Both the position numbers and the translations under genes were made by a program. Positions 33,370-41,469 of a stretch of DNA of 64,000 bases are shown piece by piece. How positions within the stretch are numbered: position 1 is the stretch's first letter; the number at the start of each line of letters is the position of its first letter. Source of the stretch: DATIBQ01 sp964573395 (lineage in GTDB: Bacteria > Patescibacteriota > Minisyncoccia > Phycocordibacterales > UBA9973); contig CAZNJI010000003.1 of assembly GCA_964573395.1 (NCBI GenBank), forward strand, positions 30,099 to 94,098. The letters run 5' to 3'. Below the pieces are notes generated by a model. It was not told the origin of the DNA and did no database searches. It worked only from the letters and a program-made list of their open reading frames with translations.

Positions 33370-33678
33370 ATGAAAGGAACACCTGACTCAGCAGCAATGT
33401 TACGGAGTGAGTACTTTTATTCTTTGGTACAGTGGCTTATTTATAACAATGAATCAACAGCCGAAGAACTACAGAAGGCGAGTAAACAATATGCGAAAGT
33501 CTTATCTCTTCCGGGAGATTTAGAAACTACCCATGAGGGCATACACCGACAGTTGAAAAATAAAGACAGCGAGATATGGAAAAATCTCGACGCCATCATC
33601 AACAGCGGCACAGACAATGCATTAAAAACATTATGGAAAGAAGCCTTGCGAAAGAATGAAATTACGTTTCCTCTTTAA
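33370..33678 (+). CDS. Hypothetical protein (102 aa), mostly helical
   Basis: Not recognised. A predicted helical, charged protein (STAEELQKASKQYAKVLSLPGDL...WKNLDAIINSGTDNALKTLWKEALRKNE). TATGAT lies 21 nt before the ATG, and a strong terminator follows 5 nt after the stop, so it is a monocistronic unit. Confidence 0.5.
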   Translation: MKGTPDSAAMLRSEYFYSLVQWLIYNNESTAEELQKASKQYAKVLSLPGDLETTHEGIHRQLKNKDSEIWKNLDAIINSGTDNALKTLWKEALRKNEITFPL

Positions 33679-33683
33679 AAAAG

Positions 33684-33704
33684 AGCCCCCTCAAAGAGGG
33701 GGCT
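33684..33704. terminator. Bidirectional terminator between the 102-aa ORF and gmk-like gene
   Basis: AGCCCCCTC-AAA-GAGGGGGCT with an A6 run on the left and T-rich sequence on the right. Confidence 0.8.
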
Positions 33705-33711
33705 TGATTTT

Positions 33712-34413
33712 TTAATACACAAAAGTTTTTTTGCGGAATACTGCTTCCGATAGAATGCGTTGAACGGCCCGTTCAACCGGCATGTCATCGTAGGGAATGA
33801 TTACGTCCGGCTTAACAAAACCTTGTTTAACCAGTAAATGTTCTTTTTCGGCAGTATGAAGCCGTTTGTTGATTTCTGCTTCTATTTCTTCCTGGCTTCG
33901 ATTTGATTCCCACAACCGCTTTTCGAGCCGCCGCCGAAGAACCGGAAGAGAAGTGTTTAAGTTAACCAATAGCACATTGTCGCCAAAAATTTCTTTAACC
34001 CTTTTTCCGCCATTTGCATCGAGATCCAAGGCCATTTTCTTTTTTTCTGTAATGGCAATACGCTCGACTTCTGAGGCAAGCGTACCGTACAGGTTATTGT
34101 TTCCTGTGTACGGATTTGTTTCGATGTAATCTTCCATCTCGAAATCCGTTACGGTTGGAAAATGAAAATAATCTGTTCCATGAACTTCATTCGCGCGCAA
34201 TTTCCTGGTTGTACCGGAAACAGCAAAGGAAAATACATTTGGCAAGACGTTTACAATGCTTTTTTGACCTGTCCTGACAAGGGTGGTTTTTCCTGAGCCT
34301 GAAGGGCCGAAAATACAGATGTGTTTGTACTTCAAGGTTACGCGAGCATAGTTCCGTTCTGCATCTTTTATATCTGCTAAAAGATGTTCTAAGTCTTTTC
34401 TTTTAATGAGCAT
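33712..34413 (-). CDS. gmk: Guanylate kinase-like protein with N-terminal extension
   Basis: Would phosphorylate GMP to GDP. From ATG 34413 it has 233 residues. A helical extension (1-32) precedes the P-loop HICIFGPSGSGKTTLVR. The GMP-binding region FAVSGTTRKLRANEVHGTDYFHFPTVTDFE matches the family STTRxxRxGExxGxDYxF, and the lid is rich in R and E (LRRRLEKRLWESNRSQEEIEAE). The NPYTGNNNLYGTLASEVE stretch corresponds to the YG(T/V) loop. The longer frame to 34578 overlaps the divergent tsaD start region and lacks family similarity. Substrate specificity is not proven. Confidence 0.82.
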   Translation of the reverse strand: MLIKRKDLEHLLADIKDAERNYARVTLKYKHICIFGPSGSGKTTLVRTGQKSIVNVLPNVFSFAVSGTTRKLRANEVHGTDYFHFPTVTDFEMEDYIETNPYTGNNNLYGTLASEVERIAITEKKKMALDLDANGGKRVKEIFGDNVLLVNLNTSLPVLRRRLEKRLWESNRSQEEIEAEINKRLHTAEKEHLLVKQGFVKPDVIIPYDDMPVERAVQRILSEAVFRKKTFVY

Positions 34414-34597
34414 AAGATAATAATTTTTTCTCAAGGTACCATAACTTTTGAAAATAGCAATTCTATTGGTACCCAGAACGAAAGTATTTCGCCAAATGCG
34501 CTTGTGCTTCGTACCCAAAAAAGTACACTGAATGACTACTGGGCACGGCGGGGCAAGTAGTGTTAAAAAACCTTCCATATGCTATAAAAACTTATTC

Positions 34598-35764
34598 ATG
34601 AAAATATTGTCGATAGAAACAAGCTGCGACGAAACCGCTGTTTCGGTACTTGAAGGCAACGAGCATACAATAACCGTACTTGGAAATGCGCTCGCAAGCC
34701 AAATTGAGCTCCATGCCCAGTATGGCGGAGTGTTTCCGGCGCTTGCGAAGCGCGCACATGCTGAAAAATTCGTTCTGCTTCTCAAAGAAGCTCTTTCGGA
34801 ATCAGGCATGCTTATTGAAGGCAATGCAGATCTTCCAGACTTAAAAGAACAACTCGAATTTTTAAACGAAAAAGAAACAACCCTGAAAGAGCACTTTCTT
34901 CCTTTTTTCTCGCAATACCAGAAACCTGCCGGAGTAGACTACATTGCGGTTACTTCTGGCCCCGGCCTTGAACCGGCGCTGTGGGTTGGCATCAACGCCG
35001 CCAAAGCATTAAGCACCGTGTGGGACATTCCCCTTTTCCCGATCAATCACATGGAAGGGCATGTCGTTTCTGCTGTATTCCAGCAAAAAAACGAAAATAA
35101 ATTTTCGCTCCACGAGCTTAGCTACCCTGTGCTTGCACTGTTAGTTTCTGGCGGGCATACAGAATTGGTTGTAAGCGACGAACCGCTTCAATACAAAAAA
35201 ATCGGCCAAACACGAGATGATGCCGTTGGCGAGGCGTTCGACAAGGTTGCACGGATTTTAGGGCTTCCGTATCCAGGTGGACCAAAGATTTCCGCTTTTG
35301 CAAAAGAATCGCGCGAACAAAATTTAGAAAAATTTATCGAGCTTCCCCGCCCTATGCTTCACTCAGGAGATTATGATTTTTCCTTCTCTGGCTTGAAAAC
35401 AGCCGTACTCTACGCAACCCAAAAAAAAGAACTTTCTGAAAATGACAAGAAATCGATCGCGCAGGAATTCGAAGAAGCGGCAGTTGAAGTACTTGTTTCA
35501 AAAACCGCCAAAGCAATCGAAGAGTTCAATGTGCAAACGCTTCTGGTCGGCGGCGGCGTAGCGAATAACGAATGGCTTCGAGCTGAACTCACGAGGGCTA
35601 TAAAGGAGCAGTACCCGCAGGTTACCCTTTTATTTCCTACCAAAGATCTCACTACCGACAACTCGGTCATGATCGGCATGACGCTTTACTACCAACTGCT
35701 GCACGAGAAGAATAAAAAAACCGCTTCCAATATTTTGAAAGCGGATGGGAATTTAAGTTTTTAG
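34598..35764 (+). CDS. tsaD: tRNA N6-adenosine threonylcarbamoyltransferase TsaD
   Basis: Transfers the threonylcarbamoyl group to A37 of ANN-decoding tRNAs. The 388 residues include KILSIETSCDETAVSV, the metal-binding NHMEGHV, LLVSGGHTELVV, DDAVGEAFDKVARILGLPYPGGPKI and VGGGVANNEWLR. It is about 45 residues longer than usual because of an insertion after the HA-x2-FVLLLKEAL helix (about 65-110, NADLPDLKEQLEFLNEKE). ATG at 34598 is chosen: an upstream frame from 34532 is unrelated, and TATAAA ends 9 nt before this ATG. Confidence 0.96.
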   Translation: MKILSIETSCDETAVSVLEGNEHTITVLGNALASQIELHAQYGGVFPALAKRAHAEKFVLLLKEALSESGMLIEGNADLPDLKEQLEFLNEKETTLKEHFLPFFSQYQKPAGVDYIAVTSGPGLEPALWVGINAAKALSTVWDIPLFPINHMEGHVVSAVFQQKNENKFSLHELSYPVLALLVSGGHTELVVSDEPLQYKKIGQTRDDAVGEAFDKVARILGLPYPGGPKISAFAKESREQNLEKFIELPRPMLHSGDYDFSFSGLKTAVLYATQKKELSENDKKSIAQEFEEAAVEVLVSKTAKAIEEFNVQTLLVGGGVANNEWLRAELTRAIKEQYPQVTLLFPTKDLTTDNSVMIGMTLYYQLLHEKNKKTASNILKADGNLSF

Positions 35765-36072
35765 AAAAGTACCTGTGCTGTTTCCTTAAAAAGGATTTTC
35801 AAACTTTTTACTAGTGTGGGCTCTAAATTTGCTTCTGCCTTAGCCACGATCGCTCTCATCCTTGCCCTGCATGATTGCTGCAAATCATAAATCTGTTGCC
35901 AGGCCGTACTCTTTACATCAACCATCCTCTCGGCACCTTTCAGAGTGAAGAAGATAGCCAATATTTCATCTTTACCTGCGGAATGAATCTTTGAGTTGAA
36001 GAGAAAGAGTTGCTGAAGAATATTTTCCGGTTTTGCAGAGAGCAGATTCTCGAGTGATTGATTTGTACCCAT
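35761..36072 (-). CDS. Hypothetical helical protein (103 aa)
   Basis: Not recognised. A helical soluble protein that overlaps the tsaD stop by 4 nt on the opposite strand. A TTGACT-16-TAAAAT promoter lies just upstream on the minus strand with a leader of about 12 nt. The ORF contains QQIYDLQQSCRARMRAIVAKAEANLEPTLVKSLK, which could form a four-helix bundle. Confidence 0.5.
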   Translation of the reverse strand: MGTNQSLENLLSAKPENILQQLFLFNSKIHSAGKDEILAIFFTLKGAERMVDVKSTAWQQIYDLQQSCRARMRAIVAKAEANLEPTLVKSLKILFKETAQVLF

Positions 36073-36160
36073 TTTTCATTATTTTTTTGTTATTTTACTA
36101 TGTTTTTATCATAAGTCAATAGTCCTCCCTAAAACAGCCTAAAAATGGTATATTTTTTCG

Positions 36161-38326
36161 ATGGAATCGGAAAAATTACCCGATAAGCTCTTAAAACCTT
36201 ATAATCCGGCTGACGAAGAAAGCCGGCTCTACAGTGCATGGGAAAAATCAGGGTTTTTTAATCCTGATACGCTGATTGAAAAAGGAGCTATCCCAAAGGA
36301 CGCAGAGCCCTACTCTATCATCATGCCGCCGCCGAATGTTACCGGTGTGCTGCATATGGGCCACGCGCTTATGCTTACGGTGCAGGATATTCTTATTCGC
36401 TACAAGCGCATGCGTGGGTTTAAAACACTGTGGATTCCAGGAACCGATCATGCGGCCATTGCAACACAATCGGTGGTTGAAAAGAAAATTCAGAAGGAAG
36501 AAGGAAAATCGCGCCACGACCTTGGCCGTGAAGAACTGCTAAAACGAATTGAGCAGTTTGCCGCAGAAAGCCATGACACCATTGCTTCGCAAATTCGTGT
36601 TATGGGCGCATCGTGCGATTGGTCGCGTGAGGCATTTACGCTCGATGAGGCACGCTCAAAAGCGGTGCGCACGATGTTTAAAAAAATGTACGACGACGGC
36701 CTTATTTACCGTGGACACCGAATCGTGAACTGGGACCCGAAAGGCCAAACAACCATTTCAGACGACGAAATCGTGTACAAGGAAGAAAAAACAAAATTCT
36801 ACTATTTAAAGTACGGCCCGTTTACCATCGGCACCGCTCGTCCAGAAACGAAGTTTGGCGACAAGTATGTAGTTATGCATCCCGATGATGCACGGTACAA
36901 GGAATATACTCATGGGCAGCAGTTAGAACTTGAATGGATTAACGGCCCGATTACGGCAACGGTTATCAAAGACGAATCGATCGACATGGAATTCGGCACC
37001 GGCGTGATGACCATTACGCCATGGCATTCTGTTGCTGATTTTGAAATCGCCGAACGGCACAATTTAGATAAAGAACAAATTATTGATGAATATGGAAAAC
37101 TGCTGTCCGTAGCCGGAGACTTTGCCGGCATGAAGATTGCCGATGCGCGAGAAAAAATTGTTGCTCGCCTGGAAGAGAAAGGATTGCTCGAAAAAACCGA
37201 AGATTATACGCACAACATTGCCACTGCAGAGCGAACTGGCGGCATTATTGAACCGCAAATTAAATTGCAGTGGTTCATTAATGTTAACAAGGAAGTTCCA
37301 GGGCGCGGAAAAACGCTGAAAGACCTGATGCGGAAGCCTGTTTCGAACGGACAGATTGTTATCGTTCCCGACTATTTCAATAAAACTTATTTCCATTGGA
37401 TCGATAATTTGCGCGACTGGTGCATCAGCCGGCAGATTTGGTACGGGCATCGAATACCAGTGTGGTACCGAGGAGATGAAATAGTTGTAGGCACAGAAGC
37501 GCCAGGGGGAGATGACTGGAAGCAAGATGAAGATACGCTTGATACCTGGTTTTCTTCCGGACTATGGACATTTTCAACACTTGGCTGGCCAGAAGAAACT
37601 AAAGATTTAGAAATGTACCATCCAACAGATGTACTTGAAACAGGCTATGAAATCCTCTTTTTCTGGGTTGCCCGCATGATTTTGATGACAGAGTACGCGC
37701 TTGATGCTATCCCCTTTAAAACGGTATACCTCCACGGTACCGTTAGGGACGGTAAGGGGCAAAAGATGTCAAAAAGTCTGGGAAATGGCATTGACCCGCT
37801 CGATATTGCCCAAAAATACGGCGCTGATGCCGGGCGCATGGCGCTCGTGGTGGGAACTGCCCCTGGAACCGATAGCAAGATCTCGGAAGACAAAATTAAG
37901 GGTTACAAGCATTTTGCGAACAAACTTTGGAATATTACCCGATTCATTTTTGCCAACACCGGCACGGATTCGCTTTCTGCTCCGCTTAAGGATACTGACC
38001 AAGCAATTTTTGATGCCTGGAAAAGCGAGGCAAAAAGCATTACGGATGACATAGAACAATTCCGGCTTCATGTAGCCTCAGAAAAAATATACCAGTATGT
38101 TTGGACGACGCTTGCCGACGTACTGATTGAAGAGAGCAAGCAAATTCTTTCCGGAACCGATGAAAAAGCTAAGCTATCGCGCCAAAAGTTGCTTTTAGAG
38201 CTCCTCGCAGGAAACTTGAAACTCCTACATCCGTTCATGCCGTTCGTTACGGAAGCTATTTGGGAATTACTTCCTCTGCCGAACAAGCGCGAGTTTGTTA
38301 TGATTGAACAATGGCCAGTGGAGTAG
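36161..38326 (+). CDS. valS: Valyl-tRNA synthetase, short form
   Basis: The class I enzyme charging tRNA-Val. The 721 residues include the HIGH motif PPPNVTGVLHMGHAL, GTDHAAIATQ, the CP1 editing domain with TARPETKFGDKYVVMHPDD, GWPEETKDLEMYHPTDVLETGYEILFFWVARM and KMSKS in KGQKMSKSLGNGIDP. The anticodon-binding domain ends at EQWPVE, without the C-terminal coiled coil of longer ValRS. TATATT ends 6 nt before the ATG. The 3' end overlaps the next gene by 16 nt. Confidence 0.97.
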   Translation: MESEKLPDKLLKPYNPADEESRLYSAWEKSGFFNPDTLIEKGAIPKDAEPYSIIMPPPNVTGVLHMGHALMLTVQDILIRYKRMRGFKTLWIPGTDHAAIATQSVVEKKIQKEEGKSRHDLGREELLKRIEQFAAESHDTIASQIRVMGASCDWSREAFTLDEARSKAVRTMFKKMYDDGLIYRGHRIVNWDPKGQTTISDDEIVYKEEKTKFYYLKYGPFTIGTARPETKFGDKYVVMHPDDARYKEYTHGQQLELEWINGPITATVIKDESIDMEFGTGVMTITPWHSVADFEIAERHNLDKEQIIDEYGKLLSVAGDFAGMKIADAREKIVARLEEKGLLEKTEDYTHNIATAERTGGIIEPQIKLQWFINVNKEVPGRGKTLKDLMRKPVSNGQIVIVPDYFNKTYFHWIDNLRDWCISRQIWYGHRIPVWYRGDEIVVGTEAPGGDDWKQDEDTLDTWFSSGLWTFSTLGWPEETKDLEMYHPTDVLETGYEILFFWVARMILMTEYALDAIPFKTVYLHGTVRDGKGQKMSKSLGNGIDPLDIAQKYGADAGRMALVVGTAPGTDSKISEDKIKGYKHFANKLWNITRFIFANTGTDSLSAPLKDTDQAIFDAWKSEAKSITDDIEQFRLHVASEKIYQYVWTTLADVLIEESKQILSGTDEKAKLSRQKLLLELLAGNLKLLHPFMPFVTEAIWELLPLPNKREFVMIEQWPVE

Positions 38327-39039
38327 GAACACACCACATTGTTTTTGCAATTATTACAGGGCTCCTCCCCTCTTTTATTTGGCTCTTTTTCTGGCTTCGC
38401 CGCGATCGAACGCGGCCGGAACCAACCGGGCTCCTCGTACTATGTTTTACGCTTGGCGCAGCCGGTATTCCCATTACGATTGCGCTGCAGAAATTCATTT
38501 ATTCCATCATAGCCGATGAAAAAGTGCGCCTTATTTGGCTTGCGCTGATTGAAGAAGTAATCAAGTTCCTGCCGGTCTACTTCATTGCACTGAAAAGCAA
38601 GTTTAACGATGAAGTAATTGATCCGGCAATTTACATGATTACCTCAGCGCTCGGGTTTGCCGCGCTTGAAAACCTTGCCTACGCTACCCGGCCTGAATTC
38701 TTGGGGAACATCGCGTTCGGATTGCAGAATTCATCGCTACGGTTTTTCGGTGCAACACTCCTGCATGGCATAACGAGCGGTTTCGTAGGAATCGTTATCG
38801 GCCTTGCACCCCGCTACACTGGATGGTTTTTCGGATTATTCGGTTTAGGCATGGCAACATTCTTGCACGCCACTTTCAACTTTTTTATAATGAAAGTACC
38901 AGTAGTAAATAACGTGCTTAATCTGAGAGAAATTTTGCCAGTGTACGGGTATTTATGGGTTGCAGCTGTTATAATAGTACTGACGCTCGAAAAATTGCGC
39001 CGCATTAAGCCGATTAGCAGCGTTCCTACACAGATATGA
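38311..39039 (+). CDS. prsW: PrsW-family intramembrane protease
   Basis: 242 residues with about seven transmembrane helices. The PrsW-type motifs are IEEVIKFLPVYF (EExxK), GFAALENLAYA (F-x3-E-N) and LHGITSG, with a final FLHATFNF. The prototype degrades an anti-sigma factor in stressed Bacillus. Here it lies in an operon with valS and hsp20, so an envelope or heat stress role is plausible. It overlaps both neighbours. Confidence 0.85.
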   Translation: MASGVGTHHIVFAIITGLLPSFIWLFFWLRRDRTRPEPTGLLVLCFTLGAAGIPITIALQKFIYSIIADEKVRLIWLALIEEVIKFLPVYFIALKSKFNDEVIDPAIYMITSALGFAALENLAYATRPEFLGNIAFGLQNSSLRFFGATLLHGITSGFVGIVIGLAPRYTGWFFGLFGLGMATFLHATFNFFIMKVPVVNNVLNLREILPVYGYLWVAAVIIVLTLEKLRRIKPISSVPTQI

Positions 39040-39548
39040 TGATGAAACCAGCCAATAAAAAAAGATCTTTCTTCGAACGGCTTGCCGGAAACTTGGGCTT
39101 TGACGATGCCGACGACTACGAAGACGTTGAAATACGGCGCGAAGAAAAACACCATACTCCCCCTGTACCGACGAGTAAAAAAGAAAAGGAGGTAGAGCAA
39201 ACTGCACCAGTTGAAACGGCAATCGAGCTTGGCGTTGACGTGTACCAAACGCCAAACGATATCGTCATTCAAACCATCGTCGCCGGCGTTTCTCCTGACA
39301 ACCTTGCCATAAACATCACCCGAGACTCGGTTACCATTAAAGGAAAGCGCGAAGAAAATAGAACCATTTCGCAAGACGGCTATTTGATGCGCGAACTTTA
39401 TTGGGGCACTTTTGCAAGAACGGTAAACTTGCCGGTTGAGGTTGAAATCGACGGCGCGGAAGCAATCTGCAAGAACGGCATGCTGATGATCAAGCTCCCG
39501 AAACTCGACAAATACCGCCATACGACGCTGAAAGTGAAAACGCTCTAA
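39036..39548 (+). CDS. Hsp20/alpha-crystallin small heat-shock protein
   Basis: An ATP-independent holdase. 170 residues: a disordered acidic and lysine-rich N-terminal arm (1-65) and an alpha-crystallin domain (about 66-168) with DVYQTPNDIVIQTIVAGVSPDNLAINIT, the G-x-L-like ICKNGMLMIKLPKLDKYRHTTLKV and the ELYWGTFARTVNLPVEV strand pair. It overlaps the preceding stop by 4 nt and has its own terminator. Confidence 0.93.
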   Translation: MMMKPANKKRSFFERLAGNLGFDDADDYEDVEIRREEKHHTPPVPTSKKEKEVEQTAPVETAIELGVDVYQTPNDIVIQTIVAGVSPDNLAINITRDSVTIKGKREENRTISQDGYLMRELYWGTFARTVNLPVEVEIDGAEAICKNGMLMIKLPKLDKYRHTTLKVKTL

Positions 39549-39549
39549 T

Positions 39550-39579
39550 CAAAAATCCGCCCAATTGGCGGATTTTTGA
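39550..39579 (+). terminator. hsp20 terminator
   Basis: AAAATCCGCC-CAATT-GGCGGATTTT followed by a T run, directly after the stop. Confidence 0.85.
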
Positions 39580-39591
39580 TTTTCTTCTATG

Positions 39592-39664
39592 TGCTCGGGA
39601 CCAGGGTCGAACTGGTGACCTATCCCTCTTCAGGGGAGCGCTCTACCAACTGAGCTACCCGAGC
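39592..39664 (-). tRNA. tRNA-Phe(GAA)
   Basis: 73 nt. The acceptor GCTCGGG pairs with CCCGAGC, the anticodon loop CTGAAGA gives GAA, and the T arm is ACCAG-TTCGACC-CTGGT. CCA is not encoded. Confidence 0.95.
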
Positions 39665-39748
39665 AAGTGAGGAACAAAACAAGAATATATCATATTGTTG
39701 TTTTTTCCGAATGCCGCTCGAGCAACATGGTTACCCGAGCAATGTTTG

Positions 39749-40030
39749 CTATTCTCCTTTTATTTGGTTTATCAAATCCTGAAAATGAGTAAATTCGGGA
39801 GTATTTATTTTCAGTGCGTCATTATAGCCGGTATAAATCGACTGAACTTGCTTTATATACGGCTGAAGGTAATAAAATGCCCCAAACGTTATGCCGATGA
39901 TTATCAGCCAATAAAAAAGCCGAAATAAGCCTGCATTTCTTTGTACCCGGCGGATCTTTCTTAACAGCTCGCGGTTTTCTTTGAGCGAATACTCAATATT
40001 CCGTAATCGCTTATCAAGCTCAGGATCCAT
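39749..40030 (-). CDS. Small single-pass membrane protein (93 aa), unknown
   Basis: An N-terminal charged helix (DPELDKRLRNIEYSLKENRELLRKIRRVQRN, possibly coiled coil), one transmembrane segment (about 35-55, LFRLFYWLIIIGITFGAFYYL) and a polar tail. The promoter is TTGAAA-16-TAAAAT with only 6 nt to the ATG. I do not recognise the family, but proteins of this shape are common in Patescibacteria. Confidence 0.6.
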   Translation of the reverse strand: MDPELDKRLRNIEYSLKENRELLRKIRRVQRNAGLFRLFYWLIIIGITFGAFYYLQPYIKQVQSIYTGYNDALKINTPEFTHFQDLINQIKGE

Positions 40031-40036
40031 GGAGCC

Positions 40037-40064
40037 ATTTTAGCAGAAAAAGGGTTATTTTCAA
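40037..40064 (-). promoter_or_regulatory. Promoter of the 93-residue membrane protein
   Basis: On the minus strand TTGAAA (40064-40059), 16 nt, TAAAAT (40042-40037), 6 nt to ATG. Confidence 0.65.
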
Positions 40065-40126
40065 TGAAAATGCCATCTATTTTGACAAATGATACTTTTT
40101 GTTGTAATTTGATGAAAAATTAGAAA

Positions 40127-40528
40127 ATGAAGAAAATACTCATCGTTCATTACCAAGCTATACACAGCCTTCAAAAAATCATTTCCGCCAGCACGGAGTT
40201 CGGGGCAAGCATACGAATTATCTGCGGCATGAACCCTTACCTTTCAAACGTTGCTCGGAAAATCGCAGACGAGTTGGGAGTATCCTACCTCCAAACAAAA
40301 TATCTGGATGATGATGACATAGCAGATTTTGACCACGAAGGCTTAGCGCTGATTGAACGCACCGGAATGGATTTGCTTATCATTGTCAGTAAGCTGAACT
40401 TCTGCTCAATAGCAAGATTTTTCGCGTATGAAAAAATTTTGAAAAAGGATTTTGCCATAACTCATTTGTTCCCGAACGGAGGAATATGCGAAATCGACTT
40501 GCGATCGGGAGAAGAAAAATTTTTATGA
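40127..40528 (+). CDS. Histidine-phosphatase-like protein lacking catalytic residues (tentative)
   Basis: 133 residues. The order of elements resembles a SixA/phosphoglycerate-mutase fold: first strand MKKILIVHYQAIHS where RHGE would be; IICGMNPYLSNVARKIADELGV where S-P-x-x-RAxQTAxxL would be; and DLLIIVSKLNFCSIARFFAYEKIL where the second histidine would be (VSH). The arginine and both histidines are missing or displaced, so phosphatase activity is unlikely. TTGACA-17-TAATTT precedes it by 16 nt. The family call is low confidence. Confidence 0.4.
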   Translation: MKKILIVHYQAIHSLQKIISASTEFGASIRIICGMNPYLSNVARKIADELGVSYLQTKYLDDDDIADFDHEGLALIERTGMDLLIIVSKLNFCSIARFFAYEKILKKDFAITHLFPNGGICEIDLRSGEEKFL

Positions 40529-40538
40529 TCAATTTTCC

Positions 40539-40572
40539 AAGACTCTTTGTATTTCACAAAGAGTCTTTTTTT
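40539..40572 (+). terminator. Terminator after the 133-residue ORF
   Basis: AAGACTCTTTGT-ATTTC-ACAAAGAGTCTT followed by T5, a 12-bp perfect stem. Confidence 0.85.
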
Positions 40573-40573
40573 G

Positions 40574-40645
40574 TGCCCTCGGTAGGAATCGAACCTACAA
40601 TTACCCCTTAGGACGGGGCAGTTATATCCATTTAACTACGAGAGC
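40574..40645 (-). tRNA. tRNA-Arg(CCT)
   Basis: 72 nt. The acceptor GCTCTCG pairs with CGAGGGC, the anticodon loop GTCCTAA gives CCT (codon AGG), and the T arm is TGTAGG-TTCGATT-CCTACC. CCA is not encoded. Confidence 0.93.
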
Positions 40646-40680
40646 AGTTGAGAATATTTCTGAAAATATCTCCGAAAAGA

Positions 40681-40920
40681 TTAAGCGCGAATGCCGAGCA
40701 TGTCCGCAACGACTTCCTCGCGGAATCCAACTACAATGTTGTCTCCAACGCGTATAACCGGCACGCCGAGCTGTCCAGTGAGATCAATCATCTCCCTCCT
40801 CTTTTCAGCATCAGCGGCAACGTTGAATTCGGTATAGGCAATACCCTTCTCTTGAAAGAAGGCTTTTGCCATGTTGCAGAAGTGGCAAACGGGGGTGCTG
40901 TAGATAGTAACTGGTTTCAT
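40681..40920 (-). CDS. Glutaredoxin-like protein (NrdH/GrxC type)
   Basis: A 79-residue thioredoxin-fold reductant. MKPVTIYSTPVCHFCNMAKAFF has the CxxC active site, and LGVPVIRVGDNIVVGF has the cis-proline and the following GF. The length fits NrdH-redoxin or a mini-glutaredoxin. TGC-TATAAT ends exactly 8 nt before the ATG. Its reductase could be TrxB at 28499. Confidence 0.92.
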   Translation of the reverse strand: MKPVTIYSTPVCHFCNMAKAFFQEKGIAYTEFNVAADAEKRREMIDLTGQLGVPVIRVGDNIVVGFREEVVADMLGIRA

Positions 40921-40943
40921 AGAAGCTGATTATAGCATACCGA

Positions 40944-41336
40944 TTATCTATCAAAAATACGCTGAAAAGCGTCAAAAAATTCTCCGAAAAGCGTTTTTGT
41001 TTTCTTTTCTTCCGACCCTTCCTGCTCGATCGGATCGACGATAACCACCAGGCCCTCTCCCGGCTTTACCAAGCGGTATTTGTCTCGCAAAATCTGCTCT
41101 TTGCCATCGTCCGTTTTTAAATATTTGATCGTTTCAGAAAGATTTTCCTGCTTTTTCACCAAGGCTGCCTGCTCCAGCTTCATGACTTGAATTGATTTTC
41201 GAATGCCAACCTGCTTTCTCACTAAAGAAATAACAGACGAAAGCAAGAGAAGGAACCCGATGAGAAGTACGGCAAGCAGAACGGGAGACGGCCCTCTTTT
41301 TTTGTTTTTTAGATTGGATCGCAGGAATTGGGACAT
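40944..41336 (-). CDS. Septum formation initiator, DivIC/FtsB-like
   Basis: A bitopic divisome protein of 130 residues from ATG 41336. It has a short cytoplasmic basic N-terminus, a transmembrane helix (about 20-42, PVLLAVLLIGFLLLLSSVISLV) and a coiled coil (about 55-85, QVMKLEQAALVKKQENLSETIKYLK). The C-terminal DivIC motif EQILRDKYRLVKPGEGLVVIVDP is present. TATTAT ends 7 nt upstream, which excludes the frame from 41369. It is divergent from the 35-residue ORF. Confidence 0.85.
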   Translation of the reverse strand: MSQFLRSNLKNKKRGPSPVLLAVLLIGFLLLLSSVISLVRKQVGIRKSIQVMKLEQAALVKKQENLSETIKYLKTDDGKEQILRDKYRLVKPGEGLVVIVDPIEQEGSEEKKTKTLFGEFFDAFQRIFDR

Positions 41337-41342
41337 GTATGC

Positions 41343-41348
41343 TATAAT
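41343..41348 (+). promoter_or_regulatory. Extended -10 of the 35-residue ORF
   Basis: TGC-TATAAT, 9 nt before the ATG at 41358. The opposite-strand TATTAT of the FtsB-like gene overlaps it. Confidence 0.55.
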
Positions 41349-41357
41349 AAATGTACC

Positions 41358-41465
41358 ATGTTTTCGCATAAGAATAGAAAAGCGGTAAAAATCGCTTGGG
41401 CGGTTTTGTGTGTGCTAATTATCGTCAGCATGCTCCTTTTGTACATGCCGACATTCCGCTACTAA
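41358..41465 (+). CDS. 35-residue single-pass membrane microprotein
   Basis: Begins MFSHKNRKAVKIAWAVLC, with one transmembrane helix (about 13-31) and ending TFRY. The positively charged N-terminus predicts an inside orientation. TGC-TATAAT ends 9 nt before the ATG. It is divergent from the DivIC/FtsB-like gene and convergent with lepA, whose stop is 5 nt away. The position next to a divisome gene suggests an envelope role, but I cannot name a family. Confidence 0.5.
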   Translation: MFSHKNRKAVKIAWAVLCVLIIVSMLLLYMPTFRY

Positions 41466-41469
41466 ACCC

